A DNA stretch of 64,000 nt from Bradyrhizobium sp. S69 (GCF_009766005.1 NZ_LMUK01000046.1:62001-126000); one strand, 5' to 3'; counted from the first letter of the stretch, positions 16,065 through 25,173 are shown. A program made the numbers and translations. Notes: a model not told the origin generated them from the letters alone.

Positions 16065-16670
16065 ATGTTAAAAGAAATTCGTCCCGCCATCATCCTTCTG
16101 GTCGCGCTGACGCTGATCACGGGCCTGGCCTATCCGCTGGCAATGACCGCGATCGCGGGCGTGGCCTTTCCGAAGCAGGCGGAAGGCAGCCTGATCGAGC
16201 GTGACGGCAAGGTGGTCGGCTCGGCCTTGATCGGGCAGGAGTTCAAGAGCGACAAGTACTTCCATGGCCGGCCCTCGGCCACCTCGGCGCCGGATCCGGC
16301 GGACGCCACCAAGACGGTGTCGGCGCCCTATAACGCCGCCAATTCGGGCGGCTCCAACCTCGGCCCGACCAGCAAGGCGCTGAGCGACCGGGTCAAGGAA
16401 GATGTCGACAAGTTGAAGGCCGAGAACCCCTCGGCTTCCGTGCCGATCGACCTCGTCACCACCTCCGCCAGCGGGCTTGATCCCGACGTCTCGCCGGAAG
16501 GCGCGCTGTTCCAGGTGCCACGGGTCGCCAAGGCGCGGAATATGCCGGAAGACCGCGTCCGCCAACTGGTCACGAACGCGACCGAAGGCCGCCTTGCCGG
16601 GTTGCTCGGCGAACCCCGCGTTAACGTTCTGGCGCTCAATTTGGCGCTCGACGCCGCGGCTGCGAAATAG
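16065..16670 (+). CDS. kdpC: KdpC subunit
   Basis: A 201-residue protein with one N-terminal transmembrane helix (IILLVALTLITGLAYPLAMTAIA) and a periplasmic domain carrying the KdpC patterns SALIGQEF, YFHGRPSAT and NSGGSNLGPTS. KdpC joins KdpA and KdpB and supports ATP binding. AAGGAG lies seven bases before the ATG. Repeats flank the gene on both sides within the operon, which could alter the stoichiometry or stability of the mRNA segments. Confidence 0.96.
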   Translation: MLKEIRPAIILLVALTLITGLAYPLAMTAIAGVAFPKQAEGSLIERDGKVVGSALIGQEFKSDKYFHGRPSATSAPDPADATKTVSAPYNAANSGGSNLGPTSKALSDRVKEDVDKLKAENPSASVPIDLVTTSASGLDPDVSPEGALFQVPRVAKARNMPEDRVRQLVTNATEGRLAGLLGEPRVNVLALNLALDAAAAK

Positions 16671-16679
16671 CGCCGCTTC

Positions 16680-16837
16680 ACCCTCCCCTGGAGGGGGAGG
16701 GTCGCTCGCTTCGTCAGAAGCGAGCGGGGTGGGGTGGAGATCTGTTCATCCGCCTACACCCATCGCAACTCCACCCCACCCCGTATCGCATCTCGCTACG
16801 CTCGATGCGATACGACCCTCCCCCTCCAGGGGAGGGT
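16680..16837. repeat. large inverted repeat between kdpC and kdpD
   Basis: Perfect 25-bp arms at 16680-16704 and 16813-16837 (core CCTCCCCTGGAGGGGGAGGG), with a second inner pair GGGGTGGGGTGGAG/CTCCACCCCACCCC. The arms resemble the gene-flanking arms of family A. The hairpin starts nine bases after the kdpC stop, and may end or attenuate kdpFABC transcription before kdpD. Confidence 0.8.
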
Positions 16838-16922
16838 AAGGAAGAAAGCCGCGGCTTGCTCGTTCGAGATTGCCCCAAACACCGCCGCTAGGCTGAACCG
16901 GGGCCGAGGACTATAATGCCTT

Positions 16923-19721
16923 ATGGCAAATCAGCGCCACGACCCCGATAAGAGGCCCTCGCCGGATGCGCTGCTGGAGACGGCGCGGCGCGAGAACGAT
17001 CAGGCCGGCCGGCTCAAGATCTTCGTCGGCGCCGCCCCCGGCGTCGGCAAAACCTATGAGATGCTGCAGAACGCCCACGCCAAGTTGAAGGCCGGCCTCG
17101 ATGTCGTGGTCGGCGCCGTCGAAACCCACGGTCGGATCGAGACCGAGGCGCTGCTGAGAGGCCTCGAGGTGCTGCCGCGCAAACGGCTCACCTACAAGGG
17201 CCAGACCATCGAAGAGATGGACCTCGACGGGTTGCTCGCGCGCCGTCCGCAGATCGCGCTGGTCGACGAATTGGCCCATACCAATGCCCCGGGCAGCCGC
17301 CACCCCAAGCGCTACCTCGACGTCGAAGAGCTGCTCTCCCAAGGCATCGACGTCTATACCGCGGTTAACATCCAGCACATCGAAAGCCTGAACGATGTGG
17401 TGGCGCAGATCACCCATGTGCGGGTGCGCGAAACCGTTCCGGACTCGGTGTTCGACCGCGCCGCCGCGATCGAGCTGATCGATCTTACGCCCGATGACCT
17501 GATCCAGCGGCTGAAAGAGGGCAAGGTCTATGTCCCCAAGCAGGCTGAGCGCGCGCTCGAGCATTATTTCTCGCCGGGTAATCTGACCGCGCTGCGCGAA
17601 TTGGCCCTGCGGCGCACCGCCGAACGGGTCGACGAACAGCTGCTGACGCACATGCAGGCCAATGCGATCGCAGGGCCCTGGGCCGCGGGCGAGCGCATCC
17701 TGGTCTGCCTCAGCGAGGACCCGCGCGCGGCGGGGCTGGTGCGTTATACCAAGCGGCTGGCGGACCGGTTGCATGCGCCCTGGACTGCGCTGAGCATTGA
17801 GACGCGGCGCAGCCTGCAACTGAACGACGAGCAGCGCGACCGGTTGGCCGATAATTTGCGCCTGGCGGAATCGCTCGGCGGCGAGGCGGTGACGATTCCC
17901 GGGGTCGGTCGCCGTATCGCCGACGACGTCATCAGTTTCGCGCAGGCCAATAACGTCACCCAGATCATCATCGGCAAGTCGACGCGCTCGTGGCTGTTCG
18001 AGTTGACGCGCGGCTCGGTGGTGCATGATCTGGTGCGGCGCGCCGGCAATATCAGCGTCAACGTGATTGCCGGCGATCAATTGCCTTCGAAGGACGCCAA
18101 ATCGTCGGTTCAGACCGCGGCACGCCCCGAGCCGTTCGATCCGCGGCCGTATCTGATGGCGCTGGCGTTCGTCGCGATCGGCCTTGGCGCCGCCAAGCTG
18201 ATCCAGCCGATCTTCGGCATCGAGAATGTCGATCTGGTGTTCCTCACCGCCGTGGTCAGTGTCGCGGTTCGCTTCGGCCTGTGGCCGTCGATGTTTGCCA
18301 GCGTCGCCGCCTCGCTGTGCTACAATTTCTTCTTTCTGCCGCCGGTCTACACCTTCACGATCACCGATCCGACCAATGTCGCGGCGTTCTTCTTCTTCAT
18401 GCTGATCGCGATCCTGGTTTCCAATGTCGCGGCCCGGGTCCGTACCCAGGCCGTCACCGCGACGGGGCGGATCCGCACCACCGAATCGCTTTACGCCTTC
18501 AGCCGCAAGCTCGCCGGCACCGCGACCTTGGACGACGTGTTGTGGGCGACCGCCTATCAGATCGCGCTGATGCTCAAGGTGCGGGTGGTGCTGCTGTTGC
18601 CGGAGGACGAGGTCTTGACCGTCAAGGCGGGTTATCCGCCCGAGGACCAGCTCGACAAGGCCGATCTTGCCGCCGCGAACTGGGCCTGGGCCAACGATCG
18701 CACCGCCGGACGCGGCTCCGATACGCTGCCGGGCGCCAAGCGCCTGTTCCTGCCGATGCGAACCGGGCGCGGGCTGATCGGCGTCATCGGCATCGATGAC
18801 GATCGCACCGGGCCGCTATTGACCCCGGACGCGCGCCGGCTGCTCGACGCGCTGGTCGATCAGGGCGCGCTTGCAATCGAACGGGTGCTGCTGGTCGAGG
18901 ATATGGATCAGGTCAAGCGTACCGTCGAGTCGGACCGCTTGCGCTCGGCGCTGTTGACGTCGATCTCGCACGATCTCAAGACGCCGCTGGCCTCGGTGCT
19001 CGGCGCCGCCAGCACGATGCGCGATCTCGCCAGCGGCTTGAGCGAGTTCGAAAAGCGCGATCTGCTGGCCACCGTGATCGATGAATCCGAGCGCCTCAAC
19101 CGCTTCATCGCCAATCTGCTCGACATGACGAAACTGGAATCCGGCGCGGTGGTGCCCAATTCGATGCGGCAGGATATCGGCGAGATCGTCGGCAGCGTGT
19201 TGCGGCGCGCCAGTAAAATCCTGACGCATCACAAGGTCTCGCTCGATCTTGCCCCCGACATGCCGATGCTGGAGCTGGACGCCGTGCTGTTCGAGCAGGT
19301 GCTGTTCAATCTCTTGGACAACGCGGCGAAATATGCCGCCGCCGGCACCACGATATCGATCCGCAGCCAGCGCGACAAAAAATCGATGACGTTGCAGATC
19401 ATCGACGAAGGTGACGGCATTCCCGAAACCGAGCTCGAAAGCGTGTTCGATAAATTCTATCGCGCGCAAAAGGGCGACCACGTTCGCCCCGGTACCGGAC
19501 TGGGGCTGGCGATCTCACGCGGCTTTGTCGAGGCGATGCGCGGCACGATCTCGGCCACTAATCGCACCGACCGCAGCGGCGCCGTGCTCACCATCCGGTT
19601 GCCGATCCCGGCCAATACCATGGCGTTTTCGAGCGAAGCGGATGCCGCTCCGCGTGACGAAAGCGCGTCAGAACAGCAAGCCGGAGCCTCGGTTCTGATG
19701 CAACCGGAGCCAAGGTCCTAA
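16923..19721 (+). CDS. kdpD: KdpD sensor histidine kinase
   Basis: A 932-residue membrane sensor kinase. Domains in order: KdpD N-terminal ATP-binding domain with Walker A GAAPGVGKTYEM (about 36-47); universal-stress-protein-like domain (about 250-375); four close transmembrane helices (about 403-500); GAF-like region (about 520-650); HisKA with phospho-acceptor His683 (SISHDLKTPLASV); HATPase with NLLDNAAKY, DEGDGIPE and GTGLGLAIS. It phosphorylates KdpE in response to low K+ or osmotic stress. The last 33 residues (from Met900) are encoded by a family D repeat and lie after the normal end of the kinase domain. The ATG has only a weak ribosome site. Confidence 0.95.
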   Translation: MANQRHDPDKRPSPDALLETARRENDQAGRLKIFVGAAPGVGKTYEMLQNAHAKLKAGLDVVVGAVETHGRIETEALLRGLEVLPRKRLTYKGQTIEEMDLDGLLARRPQIALVDELAHTNAPGSRHPKRYLDVEELLSQGIDVYTAVNIQHIESLNDVVAQITHVRVRETVPDSVFDRAAAIELIDLTPDDLIQRLKEGKVYVPKQAERALEHYFSPGNLTALRELALRRTAERVDEQLLTHMQANAIAGPWAAGERILVCLSEDPRAAGLVRYTKRLADRLHAPWTALSIETRRSLQLNDEQRDRLADNLRLAESLGGEAVTIPGVGRRIADDVISFAQANNVTQIIIGKSTRSWLFELTRGSVVHDLVRRAGNISVNVIAGDQLPSKDAKSSVQTAARPEPFDPRPYLMALAFVAIGLGAAKLIQPIFGIENVDLVFLTAVVSVAVRFGLWPSMFASVAASLCYNFFFLPPVYTFTITDPTNVAAFFFFMLIAILVSNVAARVRTQAVTATGRIRTTESLYAFSRKLAGTATLDDVLWATAYQIALMLKVRVVLLLPEDEVLTVKAGYPPEDQLDKADLAAANWAWANDRTAGRGSDTLPGAKRLFLPMRTGRGLIGVIGIDDDRTGPLLTPDARRLLDALVDQGALAIERVLLVEDMDQVKRTVESDRLRSALLTSISHDLKTPLASVLGAASTMRDLASGLSEFEKRDLLATVIDESERLNRFIANLLDMTKLESGAVVPNSMRQDIGEIVGSVLRRASKILTHHKVSLDLAPDMPMLELDAVLFEQVLFNLLDNAAKYAAAGTTISIRSQRDKKSMTLQIIDEGDGIPETELESVFDKFYRAQKGDHVRPGTGLGLAISRGFVEAMRGTISATNRTDRSGAVLTIRLPIPANTMAFSSEADAAPRDESASEQQAGASVLMQPEPRS

Positions 19722-19735
19722 TCGTGGCTCTAATC
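19623..19735. repeat. family D repeat, copy 2, forming the 3' end of kdpD
   Basis: Starts with the same 16 bases GCGTTTTCGAGCGAAG as the copy at 9977-10081 and continues with matching CGCGTGA, GAAA and CGCGTCA segments. It supplies the last codons of kdpD. After the stop, CTAATCG(T/A)GGCT is tandemly repeated. Confidence 0.75.
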
Positions 19736-19761
19736 GAGGCTCTAATGTTGGATACCGCCGC

Positions 19762-20451
19762 ATGAGTGCTGCACCCGTCAAGGTCCTGGTCATCGACGAC
19801 GAGCCGCCGATCCGCAAGCTGCTGCGAATGGGGCTGAGCACACAGGGCTACGAAATCCTGGAAGCCAGTAACGGCAAGCTCGCGCTGGAATTGCTGGCGC
19901 AGAATCCGGCGCTGATCATTCTCGACCTCGGCCTGCCGGATATCCAGGGCCACGAACTGCTGCGCATGATCCGCGGCCGCAACGACAGCGTGCCGATCGT
20001 GGTGCTGTCGAGCCGCGGCGACGAAGCCGGAAAGGTCCAGGCGCTCGACCTCGGCGCCGACGACTACCTGACCAAACCGTTCGGGATGGATGAACTGCTG
20101 GCCCGCATGCGCGCGGCGTTGCGGCACCAGTTGCAGGTCCATGGCGAGCGGCCGGTGTTCCGTTCCGGCGATCTTTCGGTCGATCTGGTGCGCCGCGTGG
20201 TCAAGTCCGGCGACAAGGACGTCAAGTTGTCGCCCAAGGAGTACGAATTGCTGCGCGTGCTGGTGCAGCACGCCGGCAAGGTGCTGACGCACCGGTTTCT
20301 GTTGAAGGAGCTGTGGGACGAATTGACCGACGCGCAATATTTAAGGGTCTATGTCCGCCAGCTGCGGCAGAAGATCGAAGCCGATCCGGAGCGCCCGCAA
20401 TTCGTGCTGACCGAAACCGGCATCGGCTACCGGCTGCGCGCCGGCGATTGA
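19762..20451 (+). CDS. kdpE: KdpE response regulator
   Basis: A 229-residue OmpR/PhoB-family regulator. The receiver domain (about 6-118) has the acidic pair in VIDDEPP, the phospho-acceptor Asp55 in ILDLGLPD, and Lys105 in LTKPFG. The C-terminal winged-helix domain (about 130-227) includes LSPKEYELLRVLVQHAGKVL and LRVYVRQLRQKIE. It activates kdpFABC when phosphorylated by KdpD. It starts 40 bp after kdpD; the start follows the direct repeats at the end of kdpD rather than a strong ribosome site. Confidence 0.96.
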   Translation: MSAAPVKVLVIDDEPPIRKLLRMGLSTQGYEILEASNGKLALELLAQNPALIILDLGLPDIQGHELLRMIRGRNDSVPIVVLSSRGDEAGKVQALDLGADDYLTKPFGMDELLARMRAALRHQLQVHGERPVFRSGDLSVDLVRRVVKSGDKDVKLSPKEYELLRVLVQHAGKVLTHRFLLKELWDELTDAQYLRVYVRQLRQKIEADPERPQFVLTETGIGYRLRAGD

Positions 20452-20490
20452 GTGTAGAGCGCGATGATTATTGATTGAATTGGCCGCGAT

Positions 20491-20628
20491 TTCCCTTCAC
20501 CTCTCCCGTTGGGAGAGGTCGGCGCGTAGCGGCGGGTGAAGGGTTAGGACCTCTCGTTTGGTATAAGAGCCCTCACCCGATTTGCTTCGCAAATCGACCT
20601 CTCCCCGCCGGGGAGAGGTGAAGGGAAG
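20491..20628. repeat. family A intergenic palindromic repeat, copy 2
   Basis: The reverse complement aligns with the element at 2795-3057, including the GGGTGAGGGCTCTTATACC core, the CGATTTGCGAAGCAAATCG hairpin and the CTCTCCC/GGGAGAG arm, but without the 64-bp insert. It follows kdpE and may serve as a transcription end for the operon. Confidence 0.8.
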
Positions 20629-20734
20629 CGCGCGGATAGTCCCGGCTCAATCTAATCTCATCCCTCTCAACGTTTCGGATTCGGAACCATTTGCCGATGG
20701 TCCAGATTACCGTTGCGCCAACGGGAGAATCATC

Positions 20735-20977
20735 ATGGCACGAAAAGCACGGAAATATTCCAGCAAGGCCTCGGCCGACGTCGAACGCGTGATGAAGAAG
20801 CGCAAGGCCGGCACCTTGAAGAGCGGCCGCTCGGGCCGCAAGGTGACGAGCCGCAAACAAGCGATCGCGATCGGTCTGTCCGAGGCAAGGGCCGAGGGCA
20901 AGAAGGTGCCGAAGAAGGCTTCGAAGAAGAAGGCTTCAAAGAAGAAGACGGCGAAGAAGCGCAAAACGAAGAAGTAA
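20735..20977 (+). CDS. small lysine-rich basic protein (DUF6496-like)
   Basis: An 80-residue, strongly basic protein: MARKARKYSSKASADVERVM at the start, then RKVTSRKQAIAIGLSEARAE, then a C-terminal tail of repeated KKASKK and KTAKKRKTKK units. The layout matches the DUF6496 group of small proteins; the tail resembles histone H1-like nucleoid proteins, so nucleic-acid binding is inferred. GGGAG precedes the ATG. The gene stands alone next to the NHEJ genes. Confidence 0.75.
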   Translation: MARKARKYSSKASADVERVMKKRKAGTLKSGRSGRKVTSRKQAIAIGLSEARAEGKKVPKKASKKKASKKKTAKKRKTKK

Positions 20978-20994
20978 GATGCGCAAATGATTTT

Positions 20995-21085
20995 CGTCAT
21001 GGCCGGGCTTGACCCGGCCATCCACGTCTTTTCTCGCTGAAATGCCGTTAAGACGTGGATGCCCGGGTCAAGCCCGGGCATGACG
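20995..21085. repeat. family F palindromic repeat
   Basis: Inverted ends CGTCATGGCCGGG and CCCGGGCATGACG with inner ATCCACGTCTT/AAGACGTGGAT. A half-copy is at 24936-24977. It lies between two convergent genes. Confidence 0.8.
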
Positions 21086-21111
21086 GAGTGCGCGTTTCAA
21101 CGGACTTAGCC

Positions 21112-21990
21112 TCACCCCGCCTTGCGCGCCCTTGCCGCCGACCGGTGCGTCTTCTTCGCGGCGCGCCGGGGTGCCGGCCGTCGGGCCGCCGAAGGCGCCG
21201 CGCGCTTGGATGCCTTGCCCTTCAGGCTCTGCTTCAGCGCATCCATCAGGCTGATCACGTTATCGGGCTTTTCCGCACGCTCGGCGGCCTTGACCGGCTT
21301 GCCGGCCGCCTTGCGTTTCACCAGCGCCTTCAGCGCATTCTCGTATTGGTCCTTAAATTTGGAGGGATCGAAATGCGCGGCCTTGGTCTTCAGGATATGG
21401 CCGGCCAGTTCGATCATGTCTTTCGAGATTTTCGGGCTCTTGATGTCGTCGAAATATTCGTCTTCATCACGTAGTTCGTAGGGATATCGCAGCGTGGTGC
21501 CGAGCAGGCCCTTGCCCCTGGGCTCGATGGCGATGACGTGTTCGCGGTTGGTCAGCACGATGCGGGCCAGCGCCACGCGCCCCTGGTCCTTCATGGCATC
21601 GCGAATGACGGCGAAGGCGTCGACACCGGCCTTGCCGTCCGGGACGATGTAATAGGGGTGATTGAGATAACGCTTGTCGATCTCGTCGCTTGGCACGAAG
21701 CTGTCGATGTCAATGGTATGGTTGCTCTCGATCTGGACCGCGTCCAGTTCGTCCTTTTCGACCTCGATATATTCGCCCTTTGTCAGCTCGTAGCCGCGGC
21801 CCTTTTGTTCAGCCTCCACGACGTCGCCGGTCTCGGCGTCCACCATCTGCTGCTTCAGCCGGTTGCCGGTCTCCTTGTTGATCATGTGGAAACGGGTTTT
21901 GTCCGCCGAGGTCGAGGCCGGATACAGCAGCACCGGGCAGGACACGAGGGAAAGTTTTAAGGACCCTTTCCAATAGGCGCGGGCGGCCAT
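21112..21990 (-). CDS. ku: Ku, DNA end-binding protein of NHEJ
   Basis: A 292-residue bacterial Ku. The N terminus MAARAYWKGSLKLSLVSCPV, and the segments YPASTSADKTRFHMINK, ELTKGEYIEVEKDELD and ARIVLTNREHVIAIEPRGKG are diagnostic of the Ku core beta-barrel. The C-terminal 50 residues are a basic Ala/Arg/Lys tail (APSAARRPAPRRAAKK) of the type that contacts DNA and LigD. GGAG is six bases before the ATG at 21990. It is divergent from ligD, 130 bp away. A candidate stress promoter (22037-22061) precedes it. Confidence 0.95.
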   Translation of the reverse strand: MAARAYWKGSLKLSLVSCPVLLYPASTSADKTRFHMINKETGNRLKQQMVDAETGDVVEAEQKGRGYELTKGEYIEVEKDELDAVQIESNHTIDIDSFVPSDEIDKRYLNHPYYIVPDGKAGVDAFAVIRDAMKDQGRVALARIVLTNREHVIAIEPRGKGLLGTTLRYPYELRDEDEYFDDIKSPKISKDMIELAGHILKTKAAHFDPSKFKDQYENALKALVKRKAAGKPVKAAERAEKPDNVISLMDALKQSLKGKASKRAAPSAARRPAPRRAAKKTHRSAARARKAG

Positions 21991-22036
21991 TACAATCTCC
22001 AGCGTGGCTTGGGGTGAGCGGGGTTCCGGAACTTTC

Positions 22037-22061
22037 AACCGTTGTTAAGGGTTTTGGTTCC
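22037..22061 (-). promoter_or_regulatory. possible EcfG-type promoter of ku
   Basis: On the minus strand GGAAC, 16 bases, GGTT. The consensus for the alphaproteobacterial general stress sigma factor is GGAAC-N16/17-CGTT, so the -10 has one mismatch. The -10 end lies 46 bases before the ku start. Confidence 0.35.
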
Positions 22062-22120
22062 GGGTCGGTGTTGTCACGACCAATGGGTTTTCGCGGGTTT
22101 TTCGTTCTTGGAGTTTAGCT

Positions 22121-24823
22121 GTGCCGACTGGAAGTCTCACCACCTACCGGAAAAAACGCGATTTCGAAAAGACCGCGGAGCCGAGCGGCAAGGTCAAGGT
22201 CGCGCCGTCGAAAGCGCGCCGGTTCGTGATCCAGAAGCACGCCGCCACAAGGCTGCACTACGACCTGCGGCTGGAATTCGATGGCGTGTTCAAGTCGTGG
22301 GCCGTGGCGCGCGGTCCCTCGCTCGATCCACATGACAAGCGGCTGGCGGTCGAGGTGGAGGACCATCCGCTGGATTACGGCGACTTCGAAGGCACCATTC
22401 CCAAGGGGCAGTATGGCGGCGGCACCGTACAGCTATGGGATCGCGGCACCTGGGAATCCGACGATCCTGAACTGGGCTTCAAGAAGGGCGATCTGAAGTT
22501 CACGATGCACGGCGACAAGATGCACGGCAGCTGGGTGCTGGTCCGGATGCGTCACGACCGCAACGGCGGCAACCGCACCAATTGGCTATTGATCAAGCAC
22601 CGCGATGAATTCGCCAAGGAAGGCAAGACCAACGACGTTCTCGATGAGGACCAGTCGGTCGCGTCGGGCCGGTCGATGGCCGAGATCGCCGCGGGCAAGG
22701 GCAAGGCGCCGAAGCCGTTCATGATGGCGAAATCCGGCGGCGCCAAATCGCGTCTCACCAAATCTAGTCTCACCAAGCCTGACGCGGTGTGGAATTCGAA
22801 CCGGGGCGAAGCCGCGCAGGCGCGGGCCGCCGGCAAGAAGGTGGCGTCGAAACCGGTCGCCGCGAAGCCCGCAAGGGGCGCGAAAGTCGCCGCGATGCCG
22901 GACTTCGTCGCGCCGCAGCTTTGCGCCTCGGTCGATCGTCCGCCCAATGGCGACGGCTGGTGCCATGAGGTCAAGTTCGATGGCTACCGCGTGCAGTTGC
23001 GGGTCGAGGATGGAAAGGCCGTGCTGAGGACGCGCAAGGGACTCGACTGGACCGACAAGTTCGCGGCGATCGCCAAGGAGGGCAGCGCGCTGCCGGATAT
23101 GCTGATCGACGGCGAGATCGTTGCGCTCGACGAGGAAAATGTGCCGCACTTTTCGACGTTGCAGGCGGCAATCTCCGACGGCAAGACCGACAGACTGATC
23201 TTCTTTGCGTTCGACCTGCTGTTTGCCGGTGGCGAAGACTTGCGTCGCGTACCGCTGGCCGATCGCAAGGCGCAATTGAAGAGGATGCTGGCGGCGCGGA
23301 AAGCCAGGGCGGGACAAGAGTGGCGAATTCGTTACGTCGAGCATTTCGAGGCAGATGGCGACGCCGTGCTGGAATCGGCGCGCAAGCTGTCCCTGGAGGG
23401 GATCATCTCGAAAAAGCTCGGCGCGCTCTATCATTCCGGCCGCTCGGAGAGCTGGACCAAGACCAAGCTGCGCGACGGGCAGGAAGTCGTCCTCGGCGGC
23501 TGGAAAACCACCAACGGCAAATTCCGCTCGCTGATGGCCGGGGTCTATCGTGGCGATCATCTGGCCTTTGTCGGCATCGTCGGCACCGGCTTTGGGCAAG
23601 ACACCGTGCGGCGGCTGATGCCGGCGCTGAAGGCCGCCGCCTCGGACAAGAACCCGTTCGGTGGCAAGGATGCGCCGCGCCGGACCCGCGACGTGCATTG
23701 GCTGAAACCCGAGCTTGTCGCCGAGATCGAATTTGCCGGCTTTACCGAGGGCGGCAATATCAGGCAGGCCGCGTTCAAAGGCCTGCGGCGCGATAAACCG
23801 GCCGCAGAGGTCGGGGCGGAGACACCTTTGATGGGCAAGATCGCAAAGCTTTCCGCGAACAAGGCAAGCAAGCCGGCGACCGTCGTCAAAAGTGTAAAGC
23901 CGGCGGCCGGCAAGTCCGCCGAGGTGATGGGCGTCGTAATTTCAAAACCCGACAAGGCGTTGTGGCCCGATGGCGGCGACGGCAAGTCCGTGACCAAGCT
24001 CGACCTCGCCGACTATTTCGAGCAGGTCGGGGCGTGGATGATCGGCCATCTCAAGGGCCGGCCCTGCTCGGTGGTCCGTGCGCCCGACGGCATCAACGGC
24101 GAGACGTTCTTTCAGCGCCATGCGATGACGGGAACGTCGAAGCTGCTCGAACTCGTCAAGGTCTCCGGCGATCGCAAACCCTATCTGCAGATCGACCGTG
24201 TCGAGGGTCTCGCCGCGGTGGCGCAGATCGGCGGCCTCGAACTGCATCCCTGGAATTGCGCTGCCGACGCGCCTGACGTGCCGGGGCGGCTGGTGTTCGA
24301 TCTCGATCCCGCGCCGGATGTCGATTTCATCGAAGTTGTCGAGGCCGCCAAGGACATGCGGCAGCGCCTGACCAAGCTCGGCCTGGAGAGTTTTTGCAAG
24401 ACCACCGGCGGCAAGGGGCTTCACGTGGTGACGCCGCTCTTGCACGGCGCCAAGGAGAGCGTGACGTGGAAGGAGGCCAAAGCTTTCGCGCAGGGCGTTT
24501 GCCAATGGATGGCCACGGAAGATCCCGAGCGCTATCTGCTCAACATGTCGAAGAAATTGCGCAAGGGAAAGATCTTCCTGGATTATCTGCGCAACGATCG
24601 GCTGGCGACGGCAGTCGCGGTGCTGTCGCCACGGGCGCGCCCGGGCGCCACGGTCTCGATGCCGCTGACATGGGCGCAGGTGAAGGGCGATCTCGATCCG
24701 AAGCGCTTTACGGTGCGCACCGTGCCGGCGCTGCTCGCCAAGACCAAGGCGTGGGACGGCTATGACGATGCGGCATCGTCGATCAAGGCGGCGATGAAGA
24801 AGTTGGTTTCCGCCAAAGCGTAG
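22121..24823 (+). CDS. ligD: multifunctional ATP-dependent DNA ligase LigD
   Basis: A 900-residue NHEJ enzyme in the order phosphoesterase-ligase-polymerase. The N-terminal 3'-phosphoesterase domain (about 15-190) has the HAATRLHYDLRLEFDG and EDHPLDYGDFEGTIP motifs. The ligase domain (about 255-580) carries the adenylation motif KFDGYR with Lys285, DGEIVALDE and EGIISKK. The primase-polymerase domain (about 605-895) has GRPCSVVRAPDGI, LVFDLDPAPDVDF and TTGGKGLHVVTPL. A Lys/Ala-rich linker with a 12-bp duplication joins the first two domains. The start is GTG with GGAG eight bases upstream. Works with Ku to rejoin double-strand breaks. Confidence 0.95.
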   Translation: MPTGSLTTYRKKRDFEKTAEPSGKVKVAPSKARRFVIQKHAATRLHYDLRLEFDGVFKSWAVARGPSLDPHDKRLAVEVEDHPLDYGDFEGTIPKGQYGGGTVQLWDRGTWESDDPELGFKKGDLKFTMHGDKMHGSWVLVRMRHDRNGGNRTNWLLIKHRDEFAKEGKTNDVLDEDQSVASGRSMAEIAAGKGKAPKPFMMAKSGGAKSRLTKSSLTKPDAVWNSNRGEAAQARAAGKKVASKPVAAKPARGAKVAAMPDFVAPQLCASVDRPPNGDGWCHEVKFDGYRVQLRVEDGKAVLRTRKGLDWTDKFAAIAKEGSALPDMLIDGEIVALDEENVPHFSTLQAAISDGKTDRLIFFAFDLLFAGGEDLRRVPLADRKAQLKRMLAARKARAGQEWRIRYVEHFEADGDAVLESARKLSLEGIISKKLGALYHSGRSESWTKTKLRDGQEVVLGGWKTTNGKFRSLMAGVYRGDHLAFVGIVGTGFGQDTVRRLMPALKAAASDKNPFGGKDAPRRTRDVHWLKPELVAEIEFAGFTEGGNIRQAAFKGLRRDKPAAEVGAETPLMGKIAKLSANKASKPATVVKSVKPAAGKSAEVMGVVISKPDKALWPDGGDGKSVTKLDLADYFEQVGAWMIGHLKGRPCSVVRAPDGINGETFFQRHAMTGTSKLLELVKVSGDRKPYLQIDRVEGLAAVAQIGGLELHPWNCAADAPDVPGRLVFDLDPAPDVDFIEVVEAAKDMRQRLTKLGLESFCKTTGGKGLHVVTPLLHGAKESVTWKEAKAFAQGVCQWMATEDPERYLLNMSKKLRKGKIFLDYLRNDRLATAVAVLSPRARPGATVSMPLTWAQVKGDLDPKRFTVRTVPALLAKTKAWDGYDDAASSIKAAMKKLVSAKA

Positions 24824-24839
24824 CTTTGCCATTAAGGGC

Positions 24840-24977
24840 CGTAGGGTGGGCTAAGCGAAGCGAGCCCACCATTTTGTGTGTTGACCGTAATTGGTGGGCA
24901 CGGCGCAAGAGCGCCTTTGCCCACCCTACGAGTGTCGGAAAAGACGTGGATGGCCGGGACAAGCCCGGCCATGACGG
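24840..24977. repeat. CGTAGGGTGGG inverted repeat plus half family F repeat
   Basis: CGTAGGGTGGG (24840-24850) pairs with CCCACCCTACG (24920-24930), with an inner AGCGAAGCGAGCCCACC/GGTGGGCACGGCGC arrangement. Directly behind lies AAGACGTGGATGGCCGGG...GGCCATGACGG, one half of the element at 20995-21085. Confidence 0.75.
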
Positions 24978-25008
24978 AGAATGATTGCTTCGTCGCGAGG
25001 CGTAACGC

Positions 25009-25173
25009 TTACAACCTGCCGAGCAGCAGCAGGATCAGCAGAATCACCACGACGAGGCCGAGACCACCACCGCCGTAATAGCCGGTGCCGTAAAACGGTC
25101 CGCCGCCGATGCCGCTGAAGCCGCCGAGCAGGGCGATCACGAGAATAATTAGGATGATTGTTCCAATAGACAT
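25009..25173 (-). CDS. DUF3309-family small membrane protein
   Basis: A 54-residue peptide with two hydrophobic segments (TIILIILVIALLGGF and GLVVVILLILLLLGRL) joined by a Gly/Tyr-rich loop (GGGPFYGTGYYGGGGLG). This is the DUF3309 layout; its role is unknown but members are often stress-induced. GGAGGAG lies nine bases before the ATG at 25173. A well-matched GGAAC-N16-CGTT promoter sits upstream at 25229-25253, supporting control by the general stress response. Confidence 0.8.
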   Translation of the reverse strand: MSIGTIILIILVIALLGGFSGIGGGPFYGTGYYGGGGLGLVVVILLILLLLGRL

